NCBI GenBank assembly: GCA_947471745.1
Contig: CANJKZ010000724.1
Coordinates: 868,001 to 932,000 of the forward strand
Length of the DNA stretch: 64,000 nt
Direction of reading: 5' to 3'
Origin: Closterium sp. Naga37s-1
Lineage: Eukaryota > Streptophyta > Zygnematophyceae > Desmidiales > Closteriaceae
The translations under genes were made by a program, and so were the position numbers. Positions 9,870-20,550 of the stretch are shown here, piece by piece (positions within the stretch are counted from its first letter, which is position 1; each line of letters opens with the position of its first letter). The notes below the pieces were generated by a model. That model saw only the letters and a list, made by a program, of their open reading frames with translations, did no database searches and was not told the DNA's origin.

Positions 9870-11145
9870 TTTAAGTCACATTTGAGCCGATTATGACTAT
9901 ATCATAGACGCTATGCCTGAAGATGCCACAGCTGCCTATGCAGATGATGAGGTTGAGGTTCAGATAACCCTTGCCCATTGGACTCATCTCCTCATCGATT
10001 TGTATCCAGATTCCAGGCACGTGTACTCCGCTCCCGAGGCGGGAGATTCGTGGCACACTCTCCATGGGGAAATAAGAAAGTAGGGCCCAAATGGGGTGGT
10101 TTGTGCTCTCATCCCAGCTAGTGACGAGACACAGTTGTACCAATGGGGTAAAGCAAAAGGCCATCTGGTCTACCTAACATTGGCAAACATTTACAAAGAT
10201 TATCATTGGAAACACTTCGGTCACGTTTTGCGTGTGCTCTTGCACGAATACACTTCGGGGTATAATTGGGATGATAAGCTTTAAAATTTCCAGCTTGCAA
10301 TGCATTTTTTTCTTGAACCTTTTATTAAGGCATCTCATCATGGCATCCCTGTTGTGTAAGAACCCAGTGCATCATACAATGCATGGCCCGCTCTATATGC
10401 TTGCATCGCCAATCACCCCGAGAATGCAAGGTGTAGTGCACGAAGTCGGGGAGCACAAGCCATCCATTCTCCATTTTCACCATGTATACAAACCAAGTTG
10501 ATTGGCCTGCCAAAACCATGAGTGTCGGTTTTGCAAAAAGTCATTGTTGAACACTTGCAACATCGTAGGTTACCTATGGGTCAGAACTTAGAGCGCTCAA
10601 CACACCCAGTCAAATGTTTCCTATGGGGTTGGCAACTTGAGTCTCACGCCCCAGATATTATGCACCAAGCCGATTGGGGTATATTAGAGTAAATTGTTGA
10701 CGGGAACAAGGACCAATGCATAGAGACGCAGAGGGTCACATTGGATAGGGGCATACAAGCATCGTGGTGTGATGCAACTTCTTCCATTCCTTATCAAGGA
10801 ATATGCAAATGATGCGCAAGTAAAGGAGATTGTAACTTACATTGAGTGGCACACCTATTGTGTGCGCGTCACTGATCGTACCGAGCAGAGCTTACACGAG
10901 CTGAAGCTCATGGCAAGCAGGTACGCTCTCAAATGATTCTCATGTCCAGCATCAATGGATGGCAGTTGTTTGTACTTTTTTTTCCCCATAACACAAGATG
11001 CTTCAAGGCCTTGAGGCGTTTGCACACAAACCGCAGTGGCACATTATAAATGTACAACTCGTTAACCCCTACGTTTAGGCCATCCGCCAAACAGGACTTT
11101 CAAAGCACTACTACGCACAATTGTTCGAGCATCTCAATATTGAGT
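9870..11145 (+). pseudogene. Plavaka-like (CACTA superfamily) DNA transposase remnant
   Basis: The best-preserved block (about 9913-10284) reads DSWHTLHGEIRK, a TAG stop at 10078-10080, then LIPASDETQLYQWGKAKGH and LVYLTLANIYKDY. This matches the Plavaka transposase pattern 'vIlaSDkTqlt...GdK.awPvYlTigNI'. After a TAA near 10282-10284 come frame-mixed pieces: a MHFFLEPFIKASHHGIPVV block (about 10300-10360), a block resembling 'f..laayiadyPEq' (about 10385-10430), then THPVKCFLWG and DIMHQADWGI (about 10600-10680), resembling 'lhpv.n.fW...l..h.l...D.lHq...G'. A helical block near 10770-10930 and a LFEHLNIEYV block near 11121-11150 follow. At least two in-frame stops and several frame changes show it is dead. 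Terminal inverted repeats were not found. The assignment is from remembered family motifs, not a search. Confidence 0.6.
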
Positions 11146-11146
11146 A

Positions 11147-12313
11147 CGTACCACACATGGTTGCACTGGCCTCGGTGAAGGCCGAGCTGCTGAGGAGAGA
11201 CGCTTGCACTAACCTAGGTGAGCTGCACCTCAATCTTGGCCTGCAGCTAACTAGGGATAGAGCAGCGTGCACCATCACTCTCAGCCAGTCTCACGTGCAG
11301 CAGATCCTCCAACGCTTCGGCCTTCAATTCTCCTCTACATAGCCCACTCCTTTGCCTATTGACCATAAGCTCTCGGAATCCGTCTCTGACTAGCCTGTTG
11401 AGCCTAGTGATCAGTAAGCAAAGTTGGTAGGGTGCCTCATGTAGCTGATGAACTGTACTCGCCCAAACTTTGCATATTCTGTCAGCATCCTTGCTCGCCT
11501 TGTTGTGACTGGGAGACAGACATGAGCACTAGTCAGCTGCTAAGAGGAAATTGCACTATCTGGCTAGTACATCAGACGCGGGGATTGTGCTCGGTGGAGG
11601 ACAACCAGTTGCCCTCACGGGATGCACCGACGCGCAGACGACATCGAGACTCTGGTCCTCTCAAGATTACTGCTTCAGTCTTGGCGCCGGAGCTGTCTTG
11701 TGGAGATCCACTCGTGTTTTTGGTGACATAGTCTTGTTGTGCGGCTGAGATCTACGCTGGCACTCTGGCTGCTTAGGAGCTCCGCTGGCTGTTGTTCTTG
11801 CTTACTAACTTAGGTGAGTCGCCTAGCTTTGCCCCAGTCCTGTTCGCTGATAACATGGCCATGATCCTCCAGTGGGGAGCCTAGACTGGAGGGCGGAGCA
11901 AAGCACATCCACCTGCGGTACTTCCTGCTCCGTGACCTGGATATCGCTGATATTTTAGTACAGTTGGCTTCAGGGGCCAATACCGCTGATATCTTCACCA
12001 AGGCGCTCCTGCTTTGTGATCATCAGTGGTTCTACACACAGCTTGGCCTTTTCCTAGAGGGCCCCACTTGTTCGGACCCTAATCTCTGTATTTTGTACTT
12101 GATTATATTTTGTATTGTTATCCTCATTGACTGATCTTGTGGCCCTTTGTCTCAGAGACTGGGCAAGTATTACTCCCCCAAACTGAAAATTATACACTTG
12201 CTGTTCTTGGCTGACTGGCCTTGTGACCTCTTGCCTCAGAGGCTAGATTAGTAGTGCCACCCTGATTTGTTTCTCTTATTCTTGGCACTGCTCCTTACTT
12301 AGCCAAGGGGGTG
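11147..12313 (+). mobile_element. Ty1/copia remnant: RT end and RNase H (3' half only)
   Basis: Starts inside RT: VKAELLRRDACTNLGELHLN and TRDRAACTITLSQSHVQQIL, collinear with the copia-2 region near 19390-19520. It then keeps traces of RNase H (AKHIHLRYFL, GANTADIFTKALLLCDHQ) down to about 12040, followed by an untranslated tail and the purine tract AAGGGGGTG just before the LTR at 12314. Badly broken, old. Its left edge abuts the DNA-transposase remnant, so this is a truncated or recombined insertion. Confidence 0.78.
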
Positions 12314-12442
12314 TGTTAAAGTACACATGCTAGATTGCATGTGTTCTTGTAGACTAGATTGGGCTGTGCTATATAGGGTACAAGGTTGCTGCATATCCCA
12401 ACTATATGCTCTCATTCTAGTCTTTGGTTTCTCTCGTTAACA
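12314..12442 (+). repeat. 3' LTR of the copia remnant
   Basis: 129 bp beginning TGTTAAAG and ending CGTTAACA, directly after AAGGGGGTG. It carries CTATATAGGGTACAAGG, the same type of core as the copia-2 and copia-3 LTRs. The partner LTR is not present. Confidence 0.75.
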
Positions 12443-12740
12443 ACGATGTGCACTAGGGGGGCGGACGGGGCGCTCGTGGGCTGCTAGGGTGCTAGGGGGG
12501 TGACAGGGCGCATAGGGGGGGCGTGAACGCTAGGGAGCTAAGGGGGCGACGGGGCGCTAGGAAGGGCCGTGGGCACTAGGGGGCCCACGGGGCGCTAGGG
12601 CTGTAGCTAGGTAGGTAGGTGGGCTGAAAGCGTGTGACCTAACCTAAGCGTGTGATACCCTGTTAACAAGAGAATGAATGGACTACAAGGGGTACAAAGG
12701 GGGTATATGGATCTTTTGTTTTTGCTTGCCCAGATGCGTC
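12443..12740 (-). mobile_element. Inverted copia leader and LTR-end fragment
   Basis: On the minus strand, an LTR end CTTGTTAACA (12661-12670) is followed by GGGTATCACACGC (PBS-like) and then a GC-rich leader full of CCCTAGCGCCCC-type repeats down to 12443. It therefore sits head-to-head with the plus-strand LTR that ends at 12442. A fragment, old. Confidence 0.55.
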
Positions 12741-12880
12741 CACCGTTAACGCATCATTCTCCTTCACGCTTGACTACAGCGCATCCCAGAGCTTCTTTCG
12801 CAACCTCATCGCCATCTCGCCGCTTCCGGCTCCTGTTATTGTCGCTTTGGCTGACCCCTCCTCTGATTTGGTGCAAATCT
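12741..12880 (+). mobile_element. Copia protease fragment
   Basis: The plus strand reads SFSFTLDYSASQSFFRNL and VIVALADPSSDLVQ. This aligns with the copia-2 and copia-3 protease TLDSGASRxFFRD and VAVSLADPSGGPV. It is a short isolated scrap between the inverted leader and repeat Y. Confidence 0.7.
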
Positions 12881-12884
12881 ATGG

Positions 12885-13155
12885 TTTTCATTCGTCTTGT
12901 TGTCCTTGTGCGTGCATGTGTGTTTGAATGGAATGGTATGAGAGCATGAGAAAATATACATTTAATGCCTTTTTTAGTGTATGAATGACGAGTCATGGTG
13001 TCCAATGTGTGTGTCGAGTCAATAGTAAAATTCCGCTAGTCGCATGCCACGTCGTCGTTTGTGTGTCGTGCGCATTTTATGTTTTGTCTTGTGTCGAATG
13101 TTCGTCGTGTCACATGTGTTATGATGAAGACTTGAAGCCTTGTAGAACTCAAGAA
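12885..13155 (+). repeat. Unclassified dispersed repeat Y, copy 2 (left part)
   Basis: Matches copy 1 (9144-9640). It is interrupted by copia-2 and resumes at 20693-20757. Its last 35 bp (TTATGATGAAGACTTGAAGC onward, about 13118-13152) occur again just right of copia-2. Confidence 0.65.
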
Positions 13156-13160
13156 AGAAG

Positions 13161-13297
13161 TGTCAAACATTATATGTTTATATTGTCTAGGCTATAGTGG
13201 GTTTAGCCATAGGGGGTACATCAAACTTAGGGTTTCCTACTTGTACCCAACTTTCTGCTAGTTCATTCATTTTCTCGTTCATCCTTAGTTTCTAACA
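13161..13297 (+). repeat. Copia-2 5' LTR
   Basis: 137 bp, TGTCAAACAT...TTTCTAACA, identical by eye to 20551-20687. Preceded by TSD AGAAG. Confidence 0.95.
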
Positions 13298-13310
13298 TGG
13301 TATCGCGAGC
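13298..13310 (+). other. Copia-2 primer-binding site
   Basis: TGGTATCGCGAGC begins right after the LTR. It resembles the initiator-Met PBS TGGTATCAGAGC with two differences in the middle. Confidence 0.7.
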
Positions 13311-13339
13311 CTAGGTCGTAACCTAGGACCGAACGAATG

Positions 13340-13980
13340 GGCCCACCGTTTCCACTTAGTCGCGCCCTAGCGCGCCTCGCCTAGTCGCGCCCTCGAGCGC
13401 CCTCCTCTCTCCCTCTCACTATCGCGCGCCCTAGCGCGCCTCTCGCGATCGGCCCCGCCTAGCCCGCACGCCCTAGCGTGCCCCGTGCGATCGGCCCCGC
13501 CCACCTCGTACGCCCTAGCGTGCGACCCCCGCGGCACCACGCGCGTCGCCTGCCCCGCGCGCTCTTTTCGAGCCCCGTGCGGCCCCGCGTGCTAGCTGCC
13601 CCGCGCGCCCTTGCGTGCCTCTTACGGACCGGCCCCGCCCCTTAGCGCGCGCCCTTGCGTGCCCCGTGCGACCGGCCCATACCCACCCGCGCGCCCTTGC
13701 GTGCCCCTCGCGTACCGGCCCCGCCCTCGCTAGCCCGCCACCTCGTGCCCCGTGCGACCGGCTCACACCCACCCGCGCGCCCTTGCGTGCCCCTCGTGTA
13801 CCGGCCCCGCCCTCGCTAGCTCGCCACCTCGTGCCCCGTGCGGACCGGCCCCGCCCTGCCGTGCACGCCCTCGCGTGCCCCACCTCGAGTAGCCACTGCC
13901 TAGCCGAGCCGAACCGCCCCACCGAACCGCGTCACCCGGCCCGAGCCGCGCCGCCCTACCGAACCGCGCCGCCCTACTGA
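13340..13980 (+). repeat. Copia-2 GC-rich leader repeats
   Basis: Many degenerate copies of GCGCGCCCTTGCGTGCCCC and CGTGCGACCGGCCC between the PBS and gag. No start codon is used here. Open frames on both strands are a by-product of the C-rich repeat. The same position in copia-3 holds a different repeat (CTTCGCGGCCCC). Confidence 0.8.
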
Positions 13981-14839
13981 GCCGCGCCACTGCTGCTGTC
14001 ACTGCTACTGACACTACTGCTGTTACTACTGCTACTACTGCTACTGCTCTTACTGCAACTATGGCTAGCCCTGCTGTGCTCGCTTTCAATGCGGAGGGCC
14101 GCCCACTGAAGTTTGACACCTGGCTAGATGACTTGCACCTGTTCCTCCAGCTCACTGCCAAGGAGGATATCTCGCTGTACGATCACGCACTAGGCCACGC
14201 TGCTGCCCCTGCTGCTACTGCTGACAGTACTGCCCGCTCACAGTGGCAGACTCGTGACGCCCACGCTCGCTTCGCTATTCGCAACTCCCTGCCGGTAGAT
14301 GAGCGCGAGCACTTTGGCCAGCCCAAAACTGCGCAGGCACTGTACACTGCTGTAGTTGCACGCTACTCCTCACCTGCCTCTGCTACGCTAGGCCGTCTCT
14401 CGCTCCCCTACCTGTTCCCAGACCTGTCCGCTTTCGCCACCGTCGCTGACCTTATCACGCACCTCCGCACTAGTGAGGCCCGCTTCCGTGCCGCTATGCC
14501 CGCTGAGTTTCTTGCCACGCGCCCCGCCCCCACTTTGGCTTACTCTCTACCACCTAGTCACCCGTCTCCCTGACACTCTTCGTGTGGTCAGGGACCACTT
14601 CCTCGCTCGCTGCCCCACTGAGCTCACCGTTGACCTGCTCGAGAAGGATCTGCTTGCAGCTGAGACTAGCATAGTCGCTGTAGCTGCCTCTCGTGGCGAC
14701 CCCCGCACCCCTTTCTTCGAGGGGTGTTCCCCTTCCCCCCTTCTCCCCTCTGTCGCCTCTGCTGCTGCTGTCGACCTAGTTGGTACTGAGCAGGTCGGGA
14801 CTGCGTCCGCTCCGAGCTGGCGCCGCAGCGGCAAGGGCA

Positions 14840-15080
14840 AAGGGGGCAAGGGAGGTGGAGGTGATGGAGGGGGAGGCGGTGGTGGGGGCGGTGGCGGCGG
14901 TGGGGGCGGTGGCGGGGCTGGCGGGGCTAGTGGCAGCGGTGGGGGTGGTGGCGGCAGCGGCGGAGGAGGTGGCCGGGGTGGGGGCGTAAGTGGGGGCGGC
15001 GGTGGACGCGGCGGCGGCAGGGGCGGAGGTGGTCGAGGTGGTGGCGGCGGAGGTGGTGGTCGTGGTGGCGCTGGCGGACA
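14840..15080 (+). repeat. Gly-codon-rich tract inside copia-2 gag
   Basis: An almost pure GGN run encoding poly-Gly with scattered Arg, Ser and Val. It ends at a TPSPQELREWY peptide (about 15085-15117). A comparable tract is at 27590-27810 in copia-3. Likely a disordered linker before the zinc knuckle. Confidence 0.85.
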
Positions 15081-17079
15081 GCAGACTCCGTCGCCCCAGG
15101 AGCTTCGTGAGTGGTACTCTCAGCACGGGGGGGGGGGTGGCCTTAGCTGCACGTACGTCATCCGCACTGGTGACCGCACTGGCCAGACGTGTGGGAGGGC
15201 GCACACCTCGCAGCGCTGCTTCTCCCGCCTCGACGACGCTTGGCGCACTCAGTTCCCTGCTGCCACTGAGCTGCCCCGCTGGGCTGATCTGATGAGGAAG
15301 AACATTGATATCTATGCTCTTGACTTTGATGCTATTCTCACTGCCATGTATGTGTTGTCTACTAGTGGAGAGGGTGCTCAGTACCTGCGTGTTCCGCCCG
15401 ACCCGGGCATTCGGACCAGTGAGGCTGCCGCTCTAGGTGCTAGTGCGTCTGTTGCCCTAGGTGCTGGTGAGGCTGCCGCTCCAGGTACTCGCGTGTCTGC
15501 TGCCCCAGGTGCTGGTGAGGCTGCTGCTCTAGGTGCTAGTGAGTCTGCGCCCCCTGGTACTGAGTCTACTGAGGCACTGCACACCTTCACACTAGACTCA
15601 GGTGCTTCGCGCTGTTTCTTTCGTGACCGCACTACCCTTGAGCAGCTTACTCGACCAGTTGCTGTCTCCCTTGCTGACCCCTCTGGGGGTCCGGTCATTG
15701 CGACCTCCTCCACTGTCCTTCCTTGTCCTGCGGTTCCGTCGGGCACACTGTCAGGTGTCCACCTCCCCTCGTTCTCTACGAACTTGGTGGCGGGTTGTGC
15801 TCTCCAGGACGGGGGTGTCCACCAGTTCACCCCTGCCTACGAGCGCGTGACACACTGCACGTGTGCTCGGACGGGCCGTCACCTGGCTACCTTCACTCGG
15901 CAGCCGGGGTCGGACCTGTACACACTGACCACTGAGTCCCCTCAGGTAGCTGCGTCTGCGTCTGCTTCAGGTCAGCTGTCGGCCCCCTGCTCGTGTCGCT
16001 CTCTAGCACACGAGACCGTCCTTTGGCACCACCGCCTTGGTCACCCGTCAGTGCAGCGCCTTCGTGGCATGCACAAACGGTACCTTGTCTCTGGTCTTCC
16101 CCGGGTACTCCCTCCCCTCCCACCCTCGCCTGCTCCTCCCTGTCTTCCTTGTGTCGAGGGGCGGCAGCGCGCCGCTCCTCACTCCTCCTCGTTTCCCCCG
16201 ACGACTGCTCCCTTGCAGACGCTCCACATGGACGTGTGGGGCCCAGCCCGCGTCCGTGGACAGGGTCAGGAGAGGTACTTCCTGATCGTTGTTGACGACT
16301 ACTCGCGCTACACCACGGTCTTCCCCTTGCGCACCAAGGGTGAGGTCCCTGATGTTTTGATCCCTTGGATCAGCGCTTCTCGTCTCCAACTCAGCGAGCG
16401 GTTCCACTCGGACTTTCCAGTCCTGCGTCTGCACTCTGACAGAGGTGGTGAGTTCTCCTCCGACCTCTTGGCAGCCTACTGTGCGGAGCACGGCATCCGC
16501 CAGTCGTTCACGCTTCCGGCCTCTCCACAGCAGAATGGGGTTGCTGAGCGCCGCATTGGTTTGGTCATGGAGGTCGCTCGTACCTCCTTGATCCATGCGG
16601 CTGCCCCCCACTTTCTGTGGCCGTTTGCGGTCCGATACGCTGCGCATCAGCTCAACCTCTGGCCCCGTGTCTCCTTGTCGGAGACCTCGCCCACACTGCT
16701 GTGGACGGGGCAGGTTGGCGATGCGTCGCGTTTTCGGGTCTGGGGATCTCGAGCTTTTGTTCGCAATACGTCCGCGGATAAGCTCTCCTCCCGCGCTGTT
16801 CCTTGTGTCTTCCTTGGCTTTGTCCCGGACGCGTCTGGTTGGCAGTTTTACCACGCCACCTCGTGCCGTGTCCTGCCCTCTCAGGACGTCACTTTTGACG
16901 AGTCGGTGCCCTACTACCGCCTCTTCCCCTACCGCACTGCCCCGCTCCCCCCCCCGCCTCTCTTCCTCGCGCCAGGTGCTGCTGTGGTAGACCCCCTCCC
17001 CCCTCAGGGTGCCGCTCCCTCAGGTGTGTACCAGGTAGACCCGGTTGAGCCTGTCGAGGTAGCTGTCGACTCTCGTCCT

Positions 17080-18000
17080 CCTAGGGGTGCTGAGCCTGAG
17101 CGTGCGGAGCCTGGGGGTGCGGAGCCTGGGGGTGCGGAGCCTGAGGGTGCGGAGCCTGGGGTTGCGGAGTCTGGGGGTGCGGAGCCTGCGGGTGCTGAGT
17201 CTGGGGGTGCTGAGTCTGGGGGTGCTGAGCCAGGGGGTGCTACGTCTGAGGGTACTGAGCCAGAGAGTGCTGCGACTGAGAGTGCTACACCTGGAGGCGC
17301 TCTTTCCTCACAGCAGCTGCGTGAGTGGTACTTACAGTACTGCAGCCTCAGGAGAGGTGCTGCTGGAGCTCGTGCTCGTGCTTCCCCTCCTCGGCGGGAG
17401 CTGCCCTCTCCCCAGCGGCTCCGAGAGTGGTACGCTCGTCGCTGCAGTCTCCGGAGTGGCGCTACTAGTGTCACGGACCCTGGAGCTGGAGGTGCTGCTC
17501 GTGCTGGAGCTGCTGGAGGTGCTGCTGCTGCTGGCGGTGCTGCTGGCGCTGCTGGAGGTGCTGCTGGTGCTGGTGCTGCTGGTGCTGCTGGAGGTGCTGC
17601 TGGTGCTGGTGCTGCTGGAGCTGCTGGAGGTGCTGCTGGAGCTGCTGGAGGTGCTGCTGGTACTGGTGCTGCTGGTGCTGGTACTGCTGGAGCTGCTGGA
17701 GGTGCTGCTGGTGCTGGAGCTGCTAGAGGCACTGCTGCTGCTGGCGGTGCTGCAAGAGCTGCTGGAGGTGCTGCTGGTGCTGGTGCTGCTGGGGCTGCTG
17801 GAGGTACTGCTGGAGCTGCTGGAGGTGCTGCTGGTCCTGGTGCTGCTGGAGGCACTGCTGCTGCTGGCGGTGCTGCTGGAGCTGCTGGAGGTGCTGGTGC
17901 TACTGGAGGTGCTGCTGGTGCTGGAGCTGCTGGTCCTGGAGGGGCTCGTACTGGAGGTACTGGAGCTGCTGGGACTGGAGCTGCTGAGGGGGTTGGAGCT
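17080..18000 (+). repeat. In-frame repeat linker of copia-2 pol between integrase and RT
   Basis: The first part (about 17085-17290) is a GCGGAGCCTGGGGGT-type 15-bp minisatellite encoding GAEPG repeats. Two LREWY peptides follow (about 17316-17335 and 17418-17436), then about 500 bp of GGTGCTGCTGGAGCTGCTGG repeats encoding Gly/Ala. The tract stays in frame with pol and is disordered in prediction by composition. The related tract in copia-3 (about 29830-30480) is shorter and organised in about 120-bp blocks. Confidence 0.85.
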
Positions 18001-20550
18001 GGAGTTGCTGAGCGGCCGCGGGCGTACTACGTTCCACTCCTTCAGCAGGTTCTTGGTCTCCCGCCCTCTACTGGTCCTACTCCTCCCCTACTGAGTCCAC
18101 CGCCTGTCCAGTCCCAGTCACAGTTACCGCCTGCCTCTCCGCTGCCTGGTCCTTCTCCTTACACTGCGCCGACGGGTAGTCTTACGGAGCGTCGTGAGCC
18201 TGAGTCTCGTCCTCCGTCGCCTGAGTCTAGTCCAGAGTCGCCTGAGTCGCGTCCAGAGTCGCCTGTCCGCGCTGTCCGTGCTGGTCGTCGTGCTCCGCGT
18301 GAGCGTCCTCCTCCTGTCCTTGGCACTCACTATATGACCCTGCGTCCTTCCACTGCTCCACAGCGTGTCCCTCTGCCGTCTCCTCTTGCGTCCTCTCTTC
18401 CTGATGTTGCTGACCCGCCGTCAGACCTTACTCGTGCTGCCAGTCCTACTGTCGCGCGTCTCCTTGCCACTGTTGTCACTGACCCTACCTTTGAGTCCTC
18501 TGCTGCGTCTGCTCTAGTCGCTGAGCTTGTTGACTTTGCTGTCGCCTGTCGCCTAGACTACGCGGCTAGCCTTGTTGCTGAGTCTGAGTCTGTCTGTCCT
18601 CCGTCCGTCGGGGGTGAGTGTGCTCTTGGCACGGACGTTCTTGAGGACAGACAGGAGGAGTTTGAGTGCTTTGCTGCTGCTTTACCTCATCTCGTGTCCA
18701 TGCTGATTGCGCCTGAGGGAGACCCGGATGCACCAGACATCCCGACCCCACGCTCCTACGCAGAGGCGATGGAGGGTCTCTACTCCTCTCAGTGGCAGAC
18801 AGCCATGGACGCAGAGATGGCTTCCTGGAAGTCCACAGGCACCTATGTCGACGAGGTTCCCCCACCTGGGGCGAACATCGTTAGTGGCATGTGGATTTTC
18901 AGGGTGAAGCGGCCGCCGGGTTCTCCGCCTGTCTTCAAGGCGCGTTACGTTGCTCGAGGCTTCAGTCAGCGAGAGGGAGTTGACTTCTTCCAGACCTTCT
19001 CCCCGACCCCGAAGATGACCACTCTTCGGGTTCTGCTGCACGTCGCTGCTCAGCGTGACTACGAGCTCCACTCTCTTGACTTCAGCACTGCGTTCCTACA
19101 GGGCAGCCTGCACGAGGAGATCTGGCTGCGCCGCCCACCTGGCTTCACTGGGTCGTTCCCTCCTAGTACCCAGTGGAGCCTCTGGCGGCCAGTCTACGGT
19201 CTCGCCAGGCACCCCGTGAGTGGCACGACACACTGAGGACTACGCTTGCGGCTCTTGGGTTTGCTCCTTCTACTGCTGACCCGTCGCTGTTTCTACGCAC
19301 CGACACCACTCTGCCGCCGTTCTACGTTCTCGTGTACGTCGACGACTTGGTCTTTGCTACTGCTGACACTGAGGCACTCGCCCACGTGAAGTCGGAGCTG
19401 CAGAAGAGACACACGTGCACAGACCTGGGTGAGCTGACAAGCTATCTTGGCTTGCGGATCACCCGGGACAGAGCACAGCGCACCATCACCTTGACTCAGT
19501 CACACATGGTGCAGCAGGTCCTTCAGCACTTCCGCTTCACGTACTCCTCGCCTCAGCCCACTCCTCTGCCTACCGGTCACTCGCTCTCAGCTCTGCCTTC
19601 GGATGAGTCCGTAGAGCCGAGTGGCCCGTATCCAGAGCTTGTGGGCTGCCTCATGTACCTGATGACCTGCACTCGACCAGACCTTGCATACCCTCTTAGC
19701 ATCCTAGCACGCTATGTCGCTCCTGGCCGTCATCGGAAGGAGCACATGGATGTCGCTAAGAGGGTGTTGCGCTACTTGTGCAGTACATCGGGCATGGGGC
19801 TTGTGCTTGGAGGACGGCGCGACGTTGTCCTCACTGGACACTCAGACGCTTCTTGGGCTGACGACCAGGCTACGCAGCGGTCGTCTCAGGGTTACACCTT
19901 CAGCCTTGGCTCTGGTTCTGTTTCCTGGCGTTCTACACGCTCTTCCTCTGTTCTCAGCTCCAGTTGTGAGGCTGAGATCTACGCCACAGCCATGGCTGCC
20001 CAGGAGCTACGCTGGCTCACCTACCTGCTGACCGACCTTGGAGAGCGGCCTCGTTCTCCTCCAGTGCTGTACGTCGACAACAAGGCAGCCATTGCCTTGT
20101 GTCAGGAGCACCGACTGGAGCACAGAACGAAGCACATCGCTCTGCGCTACTTCCTTGCTCGAGAGCTGCAGCAGCGTGGTCAGCTTCGTCTGTCGTACGT
20201 GGCCACTCGGGCCAACACTGCTGATGTGTTCACCAAGGCACTTCAGCCTTGTGACCATCAGCGTTTCTGTACTGTTCTAGGCCTTGTGCCTACTCTCCCT
20301 CACTTGCTCACTTCTTGACTCTGCTTGTACTGTGATCTCTATATATATACCTGCATGCTTGCACTTGCTAGGTTGTGATCACTGTACCTCTTGTTCTATT
20401 ATCAAACTGCATGTGAACTGGTCTTGTGACCACTTGTTTGTGCTCGGAATTTGTGTGGTATCCTTGAGATCCACCCTGAGCTTGTTTTGCTTTGCTTTCT
20501 TGACTGGTCTTGTGACCATCTGGTTGTCTCCCACTTAGCCTATGGGGGTG

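Noticed and set aside
9871-10164. Minus-strand 97-residue open frame
   Set aside because: It is antisense to the better-supported transposase remnant and has no recognisable motif.
14840-15080. Host Gly-rich RNA-binding (RGG) protein
   Set aside because: The Gly tract is in frame with copia gag and pol, flanked by a zinc knuckle and integrase motifs.
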